From Anisakis pegreffii (lineage: Eukaryota > Nematoda > Chromadorea > Rhabditida > Anisakidae), in assembly GCA_035041965.1 (NCBI GenBank), contig JAPYMA010003019.1:1-64000 (forward strand): DNA of 64,000 bases, written 5' to 3'. The position numbers and the translations under genes were made by a program. Every line of letters begins with the position of its first letter. The first letter of the stretch is position 1. Shown here piece by piece: positions 14,401-24,695 of this stretch. The notes below the pieces were generated by a model that was not told where the DNA came from, ran no database searches, and was given only the letters and a program-made list of their open reading frames with translations.

Positions 14401-15031
14401 TTTCATTCACCCTCAATCTTTGCTCTCGTCAACTTTCTTGGTTTTTTTTTAGTAGTGAATTTATTGGAATTACCTCAACCAAGTGAGCGCTGTGTTGATT
14501 GATTTTGTCCGTTGTTGTGTGCAGAAGATTTCGAAATGGAATTTGCAGAGAAATGGATTGTTGGACAGTCAATGGACAATCGCATTGTACTGTTTCAACT
14601 GATCGATGATAAACTTCGATTTGCAAAGAAAAAAGCTTTCAAGGGCCATAACGTTGCTGGATATGCGTGCTCTGTGGACTTCTCACCAGATATGAGGTAT
14701 GTAGCCGTGTATATGAATAGCGTAACTGTTGTCATTGTCACGCTAATCGCCGTATTCCTTCTCAATCGTTGAAATGTTTGTCTCCAATTATTTTCTTCCG
14801 GGTGGAAAATCAGTTAGTGATGAGATATGTTAAGTGTGGATGAAACGTTTCAGTTTCTTAACGTCTGGCGATGCAGACGGTAAGGTGTTCATATGGGATT
14901 GGCGAAATCACAAGATAGTGGCTCGTTGGAAAGCGCATAATGAGTGTGTTATATCGACGTTATGGCATCCACACGAGACGTCACGAATGATCACAGCGAG
15001 TTGGGATAGTTCGATCAAGATGTGGGCGTAA
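11433..15031 (+). CDS. CDC40: Pre-mRNA-processing factor 17 (CDC40/PRP17), WD40 splicing factor
   Basis: Eleven exons close in frame to 587 aa: 11433-11693, 11944-12132, 12243-12348, 12550-12717, 12947-13155, 13391-13544, 13675-13820, 13932-14035, 14298-14374, 14525-14696, 14854-15031 (human protein 579 aa). The N-terminus is acidic (ASDDDEDAG), followed by the PRP17 signature 'LDYNPKYEELFQPI', then 'GYVEPAHVDKFQFDQQIRSF' and 'GPWARFED'. WD40 repeats begin near residue 283 (RGHNKGINCVRWFP) and run to the C-terminus. They include 'NPDEDKQNMFLSGM', 'STSDDKSIRIWEW' and 'GHNVAGYACSVDFSPDM', all close to human. The protein acts in the spliceosome at the second catalytic step (family knowledge). 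All introns are short and GT-AG. No truncation or missing repeat is seen. Confidence 0.97.
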
Positions 15032-16036
15032 GAGCCGAATGCTTTCAGTGGCTTCTCATTATTGTTGCTATTATGATTTTTGGTTGTTGGATTCTGAATG
15101 ATATCAATCATTGTTTGTTCCGTATGCTTTTTTTTTATGTCACTGCAGTTTAATTTTATAATGCTATCAAAACCAATCAGTTCTTGAGTCGTGAACTTCA
15201 TCTTACTTTCAAAGCGAACCACTTCTGTGCATAACCCTATTTTTTTCGATCCACTGCTTACAAATTAATCCATTCCATTGTGTCATTATTTTCGTATTTT
15301 CAATGTTGACGTTATTGGTTGGAGTGGGCAAAATGGATCGACAGTGTTTGTAGATTGTCATGATTTTTGTGTTATTATTGTCATGTGCTTTTCAATGTCA
15401 TCATTGATTTTCACGTATAATTGGATATGGTTAATTGGACAATGAAAGTTTCTGTTACATTCATCATTCGATAGTTGCATATAATACGCGATCGGTTGTG
15501 TTTAAATCAACGTTCGAATATACTGAGATTTGATTTGATTCATGACTTCACTCAAGTCTCCTCTTCACTATTGTGCTATCGTTATTGAGTGGCTGCCTGC
15601 ATTTAAGCGGGTGGAGAGGTTCGGGTAATGATCAGTGGACATTTGGTGAGGGATGTAAGGAGCTGGGCTGAGAAGAACTGAGGAAAATGGAATCGAACAA
15701 CAGTCAGTTCCGAATGGGGTTGATTGAATCTTCGAAAGTTTGCATAGCGGTTGCAGTTGAGATCGCACTGATTTTGACAGTGAACAACATTTTGTAGAAA
15801 CTGATCAAAACATTGACGATGGTGCATATTGCATTAAGGTGCAGAGTAATTCAACGATTAGCAGTGAGTAGTTAAAATCGTGGTGGGAATGACGGTGTGG
15901 CTATCGGTAGGTAATACGCCGAGCACTTATTGCGATAATGAGAATATAATTGCGTTTGCTTGATTTTGGATTAATTCTGTAATAGCTGATGTGCTGCTGT
16001 AGCAGTGAGTGTAACCGGAAAGCAGTTTTCATAGAG
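15032..16036. other. Intergenic region between CDC40 and the mL52-like gene
   Basis: About 1 kb of AT-rich sequence. The minus frames near 15568-15827 are overlapping readings of one GA/TC-biased stretch, with no splice context or family resemblance. I see no gene here. Confidence 0.45.
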
Positions 16037-17495
16037 ATGAGTATACGTTCGACGAGAGTGCTGTGTGCGCGAAGATTTGCAGCAAGTGTGCATGATTTTG
16101 CTGCCGAATTAAGGACAGTGAAACCAAAAGCAACGCCTAAGCCAAAGGGTCGTTTTCAGTGGTGGAAAGAGCCGTACGTTGATTATCTGTCCTAACATAA
16201 TTTTTGCATTATTTTAATGAACTTACAAGCTGCATTGTTGCACCGTTGATGGTGTGTGATACTATTGATGAATTGAGATATTGATGATGAAAAAGAGGAC
16301 TCAACTTCAGGGTTTACTGTGCTCCACATGTTCATCCATTGCGGCGTGGTGTTGATTTCACTTATCAAGGTTATTTCTTATATAATCGGGACTAATAGTA
16401 ATGACAGATTATTACTGCTGAATTAAGCATGGAGAATACATGTGGTTGAAAATATGTCAGGTGTTCGAAGCTGCCAATTAAACACTCACACCGTACTGAT
16501 ATGAGTGTTTAATTGGCAACTTTGAATGGTTGTTACATATTCGTTGGAAGTTCTGACCTGAAATTAAGTCTAGCCATAAGTATTCATCATTCATCGATGT
16601 TTGCTTAGTTAAGCATCCTTTCGCGATTTTTGATTACTTCTATCAAGGATAAATAATTGGTAGTTTATCATTAATTACGATTGTCTTCTTTTGAATATCG
16701 CTGCTCCACTTACCATCAGTCTAACAAAAAATTCAGCAGTACTTTTTAAACTCCCAATTTTTTTGTTATTTTAAAGAAACCATTTGCATAAATAAGTATT
16801 CAGATGGTCGGCCGTTGTTTGTTTCATCGAAAGATGAGTTAAAACGGAAGCTGGAACAGATCGAATTAGGTGTAAGTTTTCGTCATGCTCTTGGGATATG
16901 CATTTCATGTTTGTGAACAATCTAGATTCCAGAATACATGACTGTTCAAGGTCGACTGAAATAAGCATCTTAGTCAACAATCTGACCGAATTTTCATTCA
17001 AACCATCCATTGCACTTCATTCCGTTTGAATAGTAAAGCAAATGGTAATCAGTGTGATTACTATCGTCGAAGAATGTCGACGATAATAATGACTTAAATG
17101 CGTTGTGAAACTTATAATGTGACAATTGTTGTGCTCATAAGCAATGAGGAACTAATGCTTTACAGAATGAGCTGAACTGTTTCTAAATCAGCATTTCATT
17201 GCCCCGTTCAAAATTGACTCCAAATCATGCGTTCGTTGCTTGTGAGAATCGTGTGAATGTGAGAGTGCATTCAACTCTCATCAAATGATTATTCATTTCT
17301 GGAATTATTATTTCATTATTTTGATTTTGTTCGATAAATCAATCAATCGCTTTGCAGAAAAAAGTGGTGAAATTATTGGGTGAGATTAGAGAAGCAGAAT
17401 CGTTGCATGCCGATGAACTGAGACGAAGAGAAGAAGAAGCGTTGAAATTGCAGAGTTTGAGGCCGATTGCAAAAGGCGACCAATCAATTTGTTGA
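16037..17495 (+). CDS. MRPL52: Small mitochondrial protein, probable mitoribosomal protein mL52
   Basis: Four exons join in frame to 133 aa: 16037-16173, 16311-16369, 16804-16871, 17358-17495. The phases are 2, 1 and 0 and all introns are GT-AG. The N-terminus (SIRSTRVLCARRFAASVH) is basic and free of acidic residues, like a mitochondrial targeting peptide. The middle reads 'FTYQDGRPLFVSSKDELKRK' then 'KKVVKLLGEIREAE'. In human MRPL52 the comparable stretch is 'DGRPAPPMKGQLRRK' then 'RRVVLLSQEMD', so the DGRP motif, the spacing and the helical C-terminal half agree, as does the overall small size. The C-terminus is a charged helix (ADELRRREEEALK). An AATAAA polyadenylation signal lies at 17587-17592. 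The family call rests on one motif and the general layout, so another small mitochondrial protein remains possible. Confidence 0.6.
16473..16517. repeat. Perfect 16-bp inverted repeat with 13-nt loop (hairpin)
   Basis: GCCAATTAAACACTCA at 16473-16488 is exactly complementary to TGAGTGTTTAATTGGC at 16502-16517. The stem continues outward for about nine more pairs with two mismatches. It lies in intron 2 of the mL52-like gene. It could be a short inverted-repeat transposon remnant or a structured RNA. Confidence 0.8.
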
Positions 17496-17586
17496 TATGT
17501 TCTTCACGAATATCGTGACAAACTTTAATGTATTCGCATGTGTTTTTGATGTATTTGTACATTGTACTAGTGTTTATTTTAGAATT

Positions 17587-17592
17587 AATAAA
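17587..17592 (+). terminator. Polyadenylation signal AATAAA of the mL52-like gene
   Basis: AATAAA 92 bases after the stop codon, with a second AATAAA about 14 bases further on. Normal position for an animal mRNA 3' end. Confidence 0.55.
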
Positions 17593-17934
17593 ATCAATCT
17601 AATTAATAAACAATCTATCTGATCTTCTCTCGTTATCGTTGTCATTTACGTCTGTTGAATTCGCTGATCCACCCAATCTAGATTCACCAAATTCGCTGAT
17701 TCACCAAGTGTGCATCGCATGTTTTTCAAAAAAAAATTCAACTACTTCTACGTAAATCAACTAAATTTCTCAGTTATTTTCTCATAACACCTTCGACGTT
17801 GCCATGTCGATCCGACTCGCTCCAAAGCACGCATCAAATAATGACACCATGAAGCAAGGTAAAATGTTGATTGAAACTATGTACGGATGCACACTTAACA
17901 TGCAAAATACGATAGACAGCAACTGCAAAAAAGA

Positions 17935-18006
17935 AGGGGGCACCCGGATTTGAACCGGGGACCTCTCGATCTGCAGTCGAATGCTCTGCCACTGAGCTAT
18001 ACCCCC
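17935..18006 (-). tRNA. tRNA-Cys(GCA): tRNA-Cys, anticodon GCA
   Basis: The reverse strand starts GGGGGTATAGCTCAGTGGCA and folds as a complete 72-nt cloverleaf without an intron. The acceptor stem is GGGGGTA with TGCCCCC (one T-G pair). The D-arm is TAGCTCAGTGGCAGAGCA, the anticodon loop is CTGCAGA giving GCA, and the T-arm is CCCGGTTCAAATCCGGG with GGTTCAAATCC as box B. The discriminator base is U, as expected for tRNA-Cys. CCA is not encoded. Internal A and B boxes for RNA polymerase III are intact. It sits between two protein genes and looks functional. Confidence 0.97.
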
Positions 18007-19235
18007 ACCAACCTTTCGAGTTGTCAAGAGTACTATAAAATTTCACAATATTATCTGTTTGTGGAAAAAGAGAAACGGCGAGAAGATTATCCAAAAACTA
18101 ATTGATTCCAATGATTGCAATCAAGAAAACGTTGTCGGCAAAAACGAGCTGATCAATGAGAGTTCGTAACGAATCAACCGAGCGATGAATCGCATCTTAT
18201 CATTACAAGTTCACCCTCTATGTCAACTTAGCTGCATTCAGCCATAATTTTTGATGCTTACTCCAAAAAAAATTGATACTCAACTACAAATCTTAATCAC
18301 AAACAGTGTTTAAATGTTTTTCGTTTAGTTCTCGGCGCTCCTCATAAAATTACTCATTAATGGACGCGTCTATATTAAATGATCCGTTATCATTAGCGAC
18401 TAGAAGATTTTGGGGAGTAGGAGTTAGCTTGGATTGATTGGTTTGACTTCTGAACAGAAGAACAACTTAATCGTAAGCAATTTCGTGCAATTGCCCATCT
18501 GTTCATCGTCCTATTAACGATTCCAAACAAATTTTATGCTTCTGATATCTGAACACTTCTAGATATTAATGATGAACATACAAATATTCATCCATTAAAT
18601 CGAATTCTGTATCGTTAAGGAGAATTTCCTTCGGATGCACATCTTCAGTAATCCATTTCATTTCAATAACGGATGTAAAAGATTAATATCGAACTGATTG
18701 AATGCCTATGTTTGTGTTTGCGAATTCTCCAAATAATTCCGAATAATTTTTTCAGTTATTCCATTGAAGATTGGATGTGTTCAAATGTCACTTTCAAATA
18801 ATTGCCAATCGATTCAAATTCAGTTATCTCTAGATATGACATTTCCGATATTAATGTTTGCCATTCAGTTGTTGCTTGGATGCACACCATAAAGACTTAA
18901 TAATGGACACATACATCCATGTTGTATTATGAGGCGGGAATCCGATACTGTAACTGAATGTGAACGGAGTTAAGCAAGACTGCAATGGAGTTTTATCAAC
19001 GATGCAGCGATTGAACAGCGCGTGCGTCATTATGTAGTGCTTTATCGCCTATTCCGGTTTATCAACGACCATTCGTCTGGTTAATCGGTGACGTGTTATT
19101 TGAAGTTTAATCTGTGGTGATTATCGAGTATTCATTGTGTCATTAAAAAAATAGTCTCAAAGGTTGCGATTTTCAGCGAATAAAGTAATCATATAACGAC
19201 ACCCACGCGCTGTTTCCATGTAGACGACATATTGA

Positions 19236-19741
19236 TTATTCTTTATTCTCTTTGCATATCGTTTCAATATGATTCTCATTTTCAATCCAAACGTTTTCAG
19301 GTACGGTAGGATTACTTTTATGATTGATATTATGGGGATTGCATCTCTCATCCTCAAGACCATCACTATTGATGGTGTTTTCAACAGTAAACTCGTTATC
19401 TGTTTGCATACATTATGGGATTGTGGAGCATCAGGAATGAATAGATGACAGCACCTATCGCGTTTGCAATTTGTACCTCTGATTCGCCGCCTCACTGATC
19501 TAGTATCGTCACCCGAGATTGATTTTCGTTTGTTGCTGACGAGAATCTCATGCTCGTTTCGTCTCTGCATCGTTCCATACCTCATGATGAGTCCCAGGAT
19601 TGATACTCGATATCCGAATCACAAAATCGTTGGAATTTCGCGAAACCTAAACTCATCTCGTCAAGTTCATGATGAAGCAGTTCTTTCTTATGTTTAGGTG
19701 TTATCACCAGGTTCCAATAAAAACCTAACCGAGACATAGGT
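19236..19741 (-). pseudogene. Possible frame-broken gene remnant, family unknown
   Basis: On the minus strand three successive frames look protein-like and join only by frameshifts. The first, near 19741-19585, contains 'GFYWNLVITPKHKKELLHHE' and '...FAKFQRFCDSDIEYQSWDSS' before a stop. The second, about 19585-19400, is basic (SVRRRIRGTNCKRDRCCH). The third is acidic and Asn-rich (ENTINSDGLEDERCNPHNIN) and ends with a stop at 19236-19238. No GT-AG pair accounts for the frame changes. It could be a decayed gene or chance reading; no family recognised. Confidence 0.3.
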
Positions 19742-20077
19742 ATCATGATTATCCATTACGTGACACTATCTGAAGTATTGTTCTAATGATGACAACTGCC
19801 AAACACACAAATATTCAATCACTCATATTCCCAAAATACGTTTTGGTGTTTGATATCCTCAAAACGGGTCGCATAATACAATTGATAGATGTACGATTAA
19901 ACCAACAAAATTCCTCATATGGATCGGCATAACTACGTGAGCGAACTACTAGTTCATCAGAAAAAAATGCCTGAATAGACATGGTTGAATTGAGAATCGT
20001 TCGGCACTCCAAAAGAACATCATTCAGTTGCCTCTATGAGTGACTGTGAATAGACAAAGATATTTAGCTCGTAACAT

Positions 20078-20253
20078 GCCCTGGCTGATGATGTTTCTAC
20101 TCCAATCAAACTGTTCTATTTTCCTATTCTATCCCAGGAAATAGAAGAGAACAGTTCCAAAAAAAGGACGCGAGAACAGAACGATTGAAGTGCGAAATAG
20201 AATAGAAAGTCGGTTTTCCAAAAGGTTTGAATAGAAACATCACTAGCCCTGGC
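20078..20253. mobile_element. 160-bp terminal-inverted-repeat element with 8-bp flanking repeats
   Basis: The element spans 20086-20245. Its left end TGATGATGTTTCTACTC and the reverse complement of its right end, TAGTGATGTTTCTATTC, agree at 14 of 17 positions. It is flanked by identical GCCCTGGC at 20078-20085 and 20246-20253. The interior is itself partly self-complementary (TTCTATTTTCCTATTCTAT against AATAGAAGAGAACAG). The 8-bp duplication and TAGTG-like terminus fit a hAT-type MITE. It is too short to code for a transposase. Confidence 0.65.
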
Positions 20254-20864
20254 AACGAACATCCTACTGCTCCAGATCACTCGTATGCATCTTGATCACC
20301 AATGGATTAAACGATCTCCCCGCTGAATTTGTTTTGAAATGGTTTGAAGTTGATTTGAGATAATATGCTTCCGTTGAAGTGAAAAGGTTACGCAAGAATT
20401 ACCATATAAATCGCATAATTTGTCACTTTAAGTGATGACTCGGCCTTCAGATTCATCTTTTAGCATCAGCACGGATGAATCTTAACTTTAATGATATTGG
20501 CTTCAGTCAGTATTGTGCGAAATCGCTTGAAGCAGAGCAGAAGGACGTTTTCGTTAATCTTTGATTGCATTGGCTAATTGTATCACTGCTTTGAATATGC
20601 TGCTGATCATGTGAAGGTCTTTTATTAGCTTCACCAGAAGATCTTGAATGCGCAGTCGACTGGAAACGATTTTGCGGATAGGTGTGATTTTCTCGTTTCA
20701 ATTCTGCTTATCACCTTTTGATCTGTACTCGGTGTGTACAAAATTTAGTTCGATTATTGGAAGTTTAGTTTGGAAGGATGAGATTCGATTCATTAGAGTG
20801 ATTTTGATGCGTCACAGAGCCGAAACGATTCTGATGTTGATTTTCGAGTGTAACTCACCACAAT

Positions 20865-23800
20865 ATGGAAGTTGAAAACTCATCGTACACTGTTCTCGAT
20901 AACGTATCGGTTAATATCGATGAACATATCAATCAAACCGCTAAACCTTCATGTTCGTTCCATTTGGATGGGATTTTCTGTGGCAAGTGTTCGTATCATT
21001 TCATTTTCTATCCTTGTCACTTTCATTCAAGATCCATCGAACTCACTATTTCTACGTGTAACATCTCGCTCTGACATCCCCAGATTATCCGAAACGGTAA
21101 TTCACTTCCTATGAAAACCACTGTCCTAGACCGTTGTGTTACTCATTATTGCATTTGGTTATAATTGCATGAAAAGCTCTTATCCATGCCACGTTCACTT
21201 TAAACTAATTTAGGTGATTCTCATTCTTTTCAGACGTGTTGTATTCACTCTCATAGCTATTACATGCGAATATCGTTCTATTGATGGATTTTTCTTATTC
21301 ACTTCGTCTCATTTCACTTCACAGTTAGAACCAACTTCTTATTCTATAGCAAGCACTATTCAATGGACATGTTGACGAGTGTTGACAGCCTAAATCAACG
21401 ATACAACAATCGAATTCAATTGATCAACAATGTTCGACGGTCAAATGATCAATTATAGAGTGTATTTGATAGAATGAGAATTTGATTTTGATTGTTGAGT
21501 GAAATGAATGAGAAATTAGCAGAAGACAACACTTTTGGTGATAAAAGCTATGAGAGTGATTGTAGCAGCAAGGAAAAGAATGAAAACCCTGTTGGGCTCT
21601 TACGAGCTAATGATACGCAGAAAATAGGAGAATGTTGCCATCAACTAACCGCATTTACATATCCGAGTTAAAAAAAACACCTCCACATGGCGTTCAATCG
21701 TAACATTGCACGAAATGCCAATTTCCCGACCCCCTCCATGACCCCTTATCACCTCCAAAATGGGTAATTTCACCCCCTACGAGAAGCACTGCTCTAATTG
21801 TATTAACAGAGACGTGACTGCATTAATCATGAATCTGTTGCAGGAGCTTACTTTATGAACGCAGAAAATGTAATTCCTGCGTCGTTATTGATTCCGATGC
21901 TCTTCAGTGGTTCATACGTGCTGTATTTATCGTTCTTCAAGATTTCAATCAATGATATTATCAATTTATACACAATCAACGTATTTGTACCAATGCAGCT
22001 GTTTACACTAAGTCTTATCGGATCTGAAATTGAACTTTACCTTGGATTTTATGGTATTAAGAGGTTAGTGCATCAATATTATGTTTCACTGAGAATTCTC
22101 TCTGAATGTGATGGCTTGAACGGGAAATTTTAACGTTCCGATCGTTTGCATTCATTGCGGTTTTGTGATCAGTGAACAACTTGGAAACAAAGTGATGCCT
22201 ACTAAATAATGGTGATTCGCACTGAAGCACAAGGGCAGAGACGTTTGCAGAGTGCGGAGACCTTCGTACGGAATTTCACTAAACCGAAAAATAGTTGAAC
22301 CATCCTAGAATGTATCAATTTCAATGCTACTAGTCTCAGCCATCAGAGAAATCTTTATCCAGATGTTTCCCTAAATTAGCGGTCTTTGTGAACTGCGCGG
22401 TCATGTATAACGAGAAGCGGTAAACCATGCCGTTCACGTTGGTGATATGAGGATCCAGGGAATGATATGAGGATTCACAAGATGCAAAATGTGTGTCGAA
22501 TTTCAGTGTGGTTGTTAATAAGGAGTGAGAAGAGCAAGAGAAATCAAAAAGGTTCAATTCTAACAAGTACATCCTCACTATAAGCGAGTTTGTCAATCTC
22601 AGTAATTTGATTTTTCAATTTGACCTCATTATTTGTAAATTGACCGCATTTTCAGCTTTATTCATCAACATTTCACCTCGTTCTTCGGTGCCGTGAGTTC
22701 GATCAACTTTCGTGTCCTGTCCGATGCTTTACTCTTATGCATTTACGTTGCATACAAACATCCATTGTCATGTGCTCGATATTTCAGTGCAAGGTGACTC
22801 TGGTTATTTTTTTCAAAGATAAACCAGTACTTATTCTCGTAATTCACCGAGTCAATTCAGGTGAAACCTAAGGAATCAACGAATCCACATATTTAGATGA
22901 ACCGCAAACTTTTCATGAACTATGGAAACTTGAAGAAATGTGACGAACTGTGAAACTTGTGATTACCCCTTAATACAAGTTCCTATGGATTATCCAAGGA
23001 CAGTACTCCGGAAGCAAATATTTCTTTAAAACAATGGCAACTACAAATTTCACACATGTATGCACAGCAAATTGTATGCACAGCTCTAACCCCAATTGCA
23101 AAACGTTCCAAAAAGTTGCTGATTTTTCAGGAGATGGAAGTGGTACTTTGCAACATTCCATGTGATAGCCATACTTTGTGGAGTATGTCATGTGATTGTG
23201 ATGAACACTGGCGGTGCGATATCATGGATTGAACCACTCCCGTCGTTTTTTGTTACATTCACAGTGACGGCTATCATTACGGCTTTGGTTAGCACTCGAT
23301 TCGTTGCTTGAAATGAAGTAATTCAAGAGTATATACATGGAGATGCCAATACTCCCTCCACTACTGCTCGGCCTCAGTTTAAACTATAAATAATTCGTGA
23401 TTAATCTTGGCTTCCTTGGACATCAACTCAGGCTGCAATTGACTGTTACTTTGCCTTGTACAATCTGAGGTAGAACACTTGAGCTTAGCAGAGCCTCATC
23501 TTTTGGGAATCTTGCTATTGGTGACCTTAGCTTATAGTTGAACCCTAAATAAACATGTCCTGTTGAATAGCCGAACATTCTTTGCAAATAAACAGTTGTA
23601 AATATGCTCACATGAAAGGAACTCACCATGATAAGCGATATTTAAAAAAAACTCTCAATCGAACAATGGATTGAACACATCAATTGGCGTTTGAACATAT
23701 TCTAATATGAAATGAACCACTAGAAAATTTCATCGAGGGCGGAAAGGAACTATAGTCATTTGCTTCTGAAGAAGGCTTCTTCAGGCGATCTGGTGTTAAT

Positions 23801-24660
23801 TTCAGGTTTTGAATGCTATAGTAGAGTATTACACGCGCAAATCAGTCGCTCACAATATCGTGAATAGAGGAAGAATCAAGCAGTTAATATATGTGCTAAT
23901 TTATATTACACCACCGAACATATGCTGTTTTGCGGGATTTGGTATAAATCTTCCAACATTCTTTTGAAATCATAGTCACATTTTCCAGAAATCTCGAGTA
24001 TCATCAGGAAGCTTTTCAATCTAGTCGATCCACGCCAACTTTTCCAACCGAAAACTGACCATGTTTTATGCACAGAATTGAGGAGGGATCAACGTTGCAT
24101 TGTATTTGAGATGTTGAACGATATTTGTTGCAGTGTGGAATATTGCAATCATATATAAACTGGTTTACCCTCTGAATAATGGTACAGCAGAAATACTTAA
24201 TGTTGCGAGAACAGTTCAGGTTAAGTGGATTTCATTAAAATAAACAACTGCGACGATAATTATCTCGCTGAGTATTCAAACCAGTGAAACTGCATAATTC
24301 TAAATTCGATGAATGTTATGCTTACAATTAATAGTTTCATCGTCATTATCGTTTGATCTTTGCTGAGGGATCAAATGCTTGGTATTTTTAGATCAAAATA
24401 ATGCTGATTGATGATGAATTTAGATGCGGAACAATTGGCAGAAGCAAAGAATGATCTCGGTCTGTTTGGTAGAGGGAAAAGAAATTATCTGCAAAAATTT
24501 TTGAGATTTGAATATGTGCGCATGGTAACCACACTATCGTGAATTTCAGTTTTTCACAATTCGAGCTCAACCAATAATTCTCGCCTTAGCAACACTTCTT
24601 GCTCTACCAACTTTCCGAAATCAATTGCCATTCTGCAGAACAAACAAAGTGAGCCCTTGA
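20865..24660 (+). CDS. Seven-transmembrane receptor 1 (nematode chemoreceptor-like GPCR)
   Basis: Seven exons join in frame to 321 aa: 20865-20982, 21844-22063, 22656-22793, 23131-23287, 23806-23941, 24134-24219, 24550-24660. The N-terminus is extracellular-like with an NQT glycosylation site. Seven hydrophobic stretches follow, including 'IPMLFSGSYVLYLSFF', 'INVFVPMQLFTLSLIG', 'LLLCIYVAYKHPL', 'FHVIAILCGVCHVIVM', 'FFVTFTVTAIITAL', 'YVLIYITPPNICCF' and 'QPIILALATLLALPTF'. Length and topology fit nematode serpentine receptors, but the family is not assigned. The usual DRY motif at the end of TM3 reads C-I-Y. Exon 1 ends at a GC donor (G|GCAAGT), where the paralogue has GT. Intron 1 carries a copied segment of another gene. 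The C-terminus could change if the GTGAGC near the stop is used as a donor. Confidence 0.75.
21167..21797 (+). repeat. Copied segment of the neighbouring membrane-protein gene, inside intron 1 of receptor 1
   Basis: About 630 bp here closely resembles 25531-26160. The copy includes the last two exons of the membrane-protein gene (21234-21274 and 21325-21458, still open and ending in TAG), the 50-bp intron between them, the downstream acidic frame and the CAGTG-type repeat end. The copy begins abruptly at TGCATGAAAAGCT in both places. Because the exons keep their splice sites inside a receptor intron, they could be spliced in by mistake. Confidence 0.8.
21720..21791 (-). repeat. CAGTG-terminated repeat fragment, copy A
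   Basis: On the minus strand it starts CAGTGCTTCTCG and continues through AAATTACCCATTTTGG to GGGGGTCGGGAAAT. The same layout recurs at 26085-26154, 28800-28865 and 31245-31330. The terminus resembles hAT ends (CAGTGnTTCTC). Only one terminus is visible. Confidence 0.55.
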
Positions 24661-24695
24661 AGTGCTCGAGCAAAACATGGCTGTAATGATTGCAG

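Larger units (their letters stand above)
18007..20864. other. Region between tRNA-Cys and the receptor cluster
   Basis: No intact gene is seen. The region holds the frame-broken minus-strand stretch at 19236-19741 and a small transposable element at 20086-20245, both listed separately. Minus frames at 19815-20012 and 20507-20701 are hydrophilic and could be exon remnants, but I could not join them to anything. Confidence 0.4.

Noticed and set aside
17782..18094. Minus-strand open frames containing 'SSVAEHSTADREVPGSNPG'
   Set aside because: This is the well-known conceptual translation of a tRNA; the tRNA-Cys gene at 17935-18006 explains it.
19157..19585. Alternative frame resembling a TM7 'NPIMYA' ending of a GPCR
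   Set aside because: The hydrophobic reading is only about 20 codons long, overlaps a better frame and has no upstream transmembrane exons on that strand.
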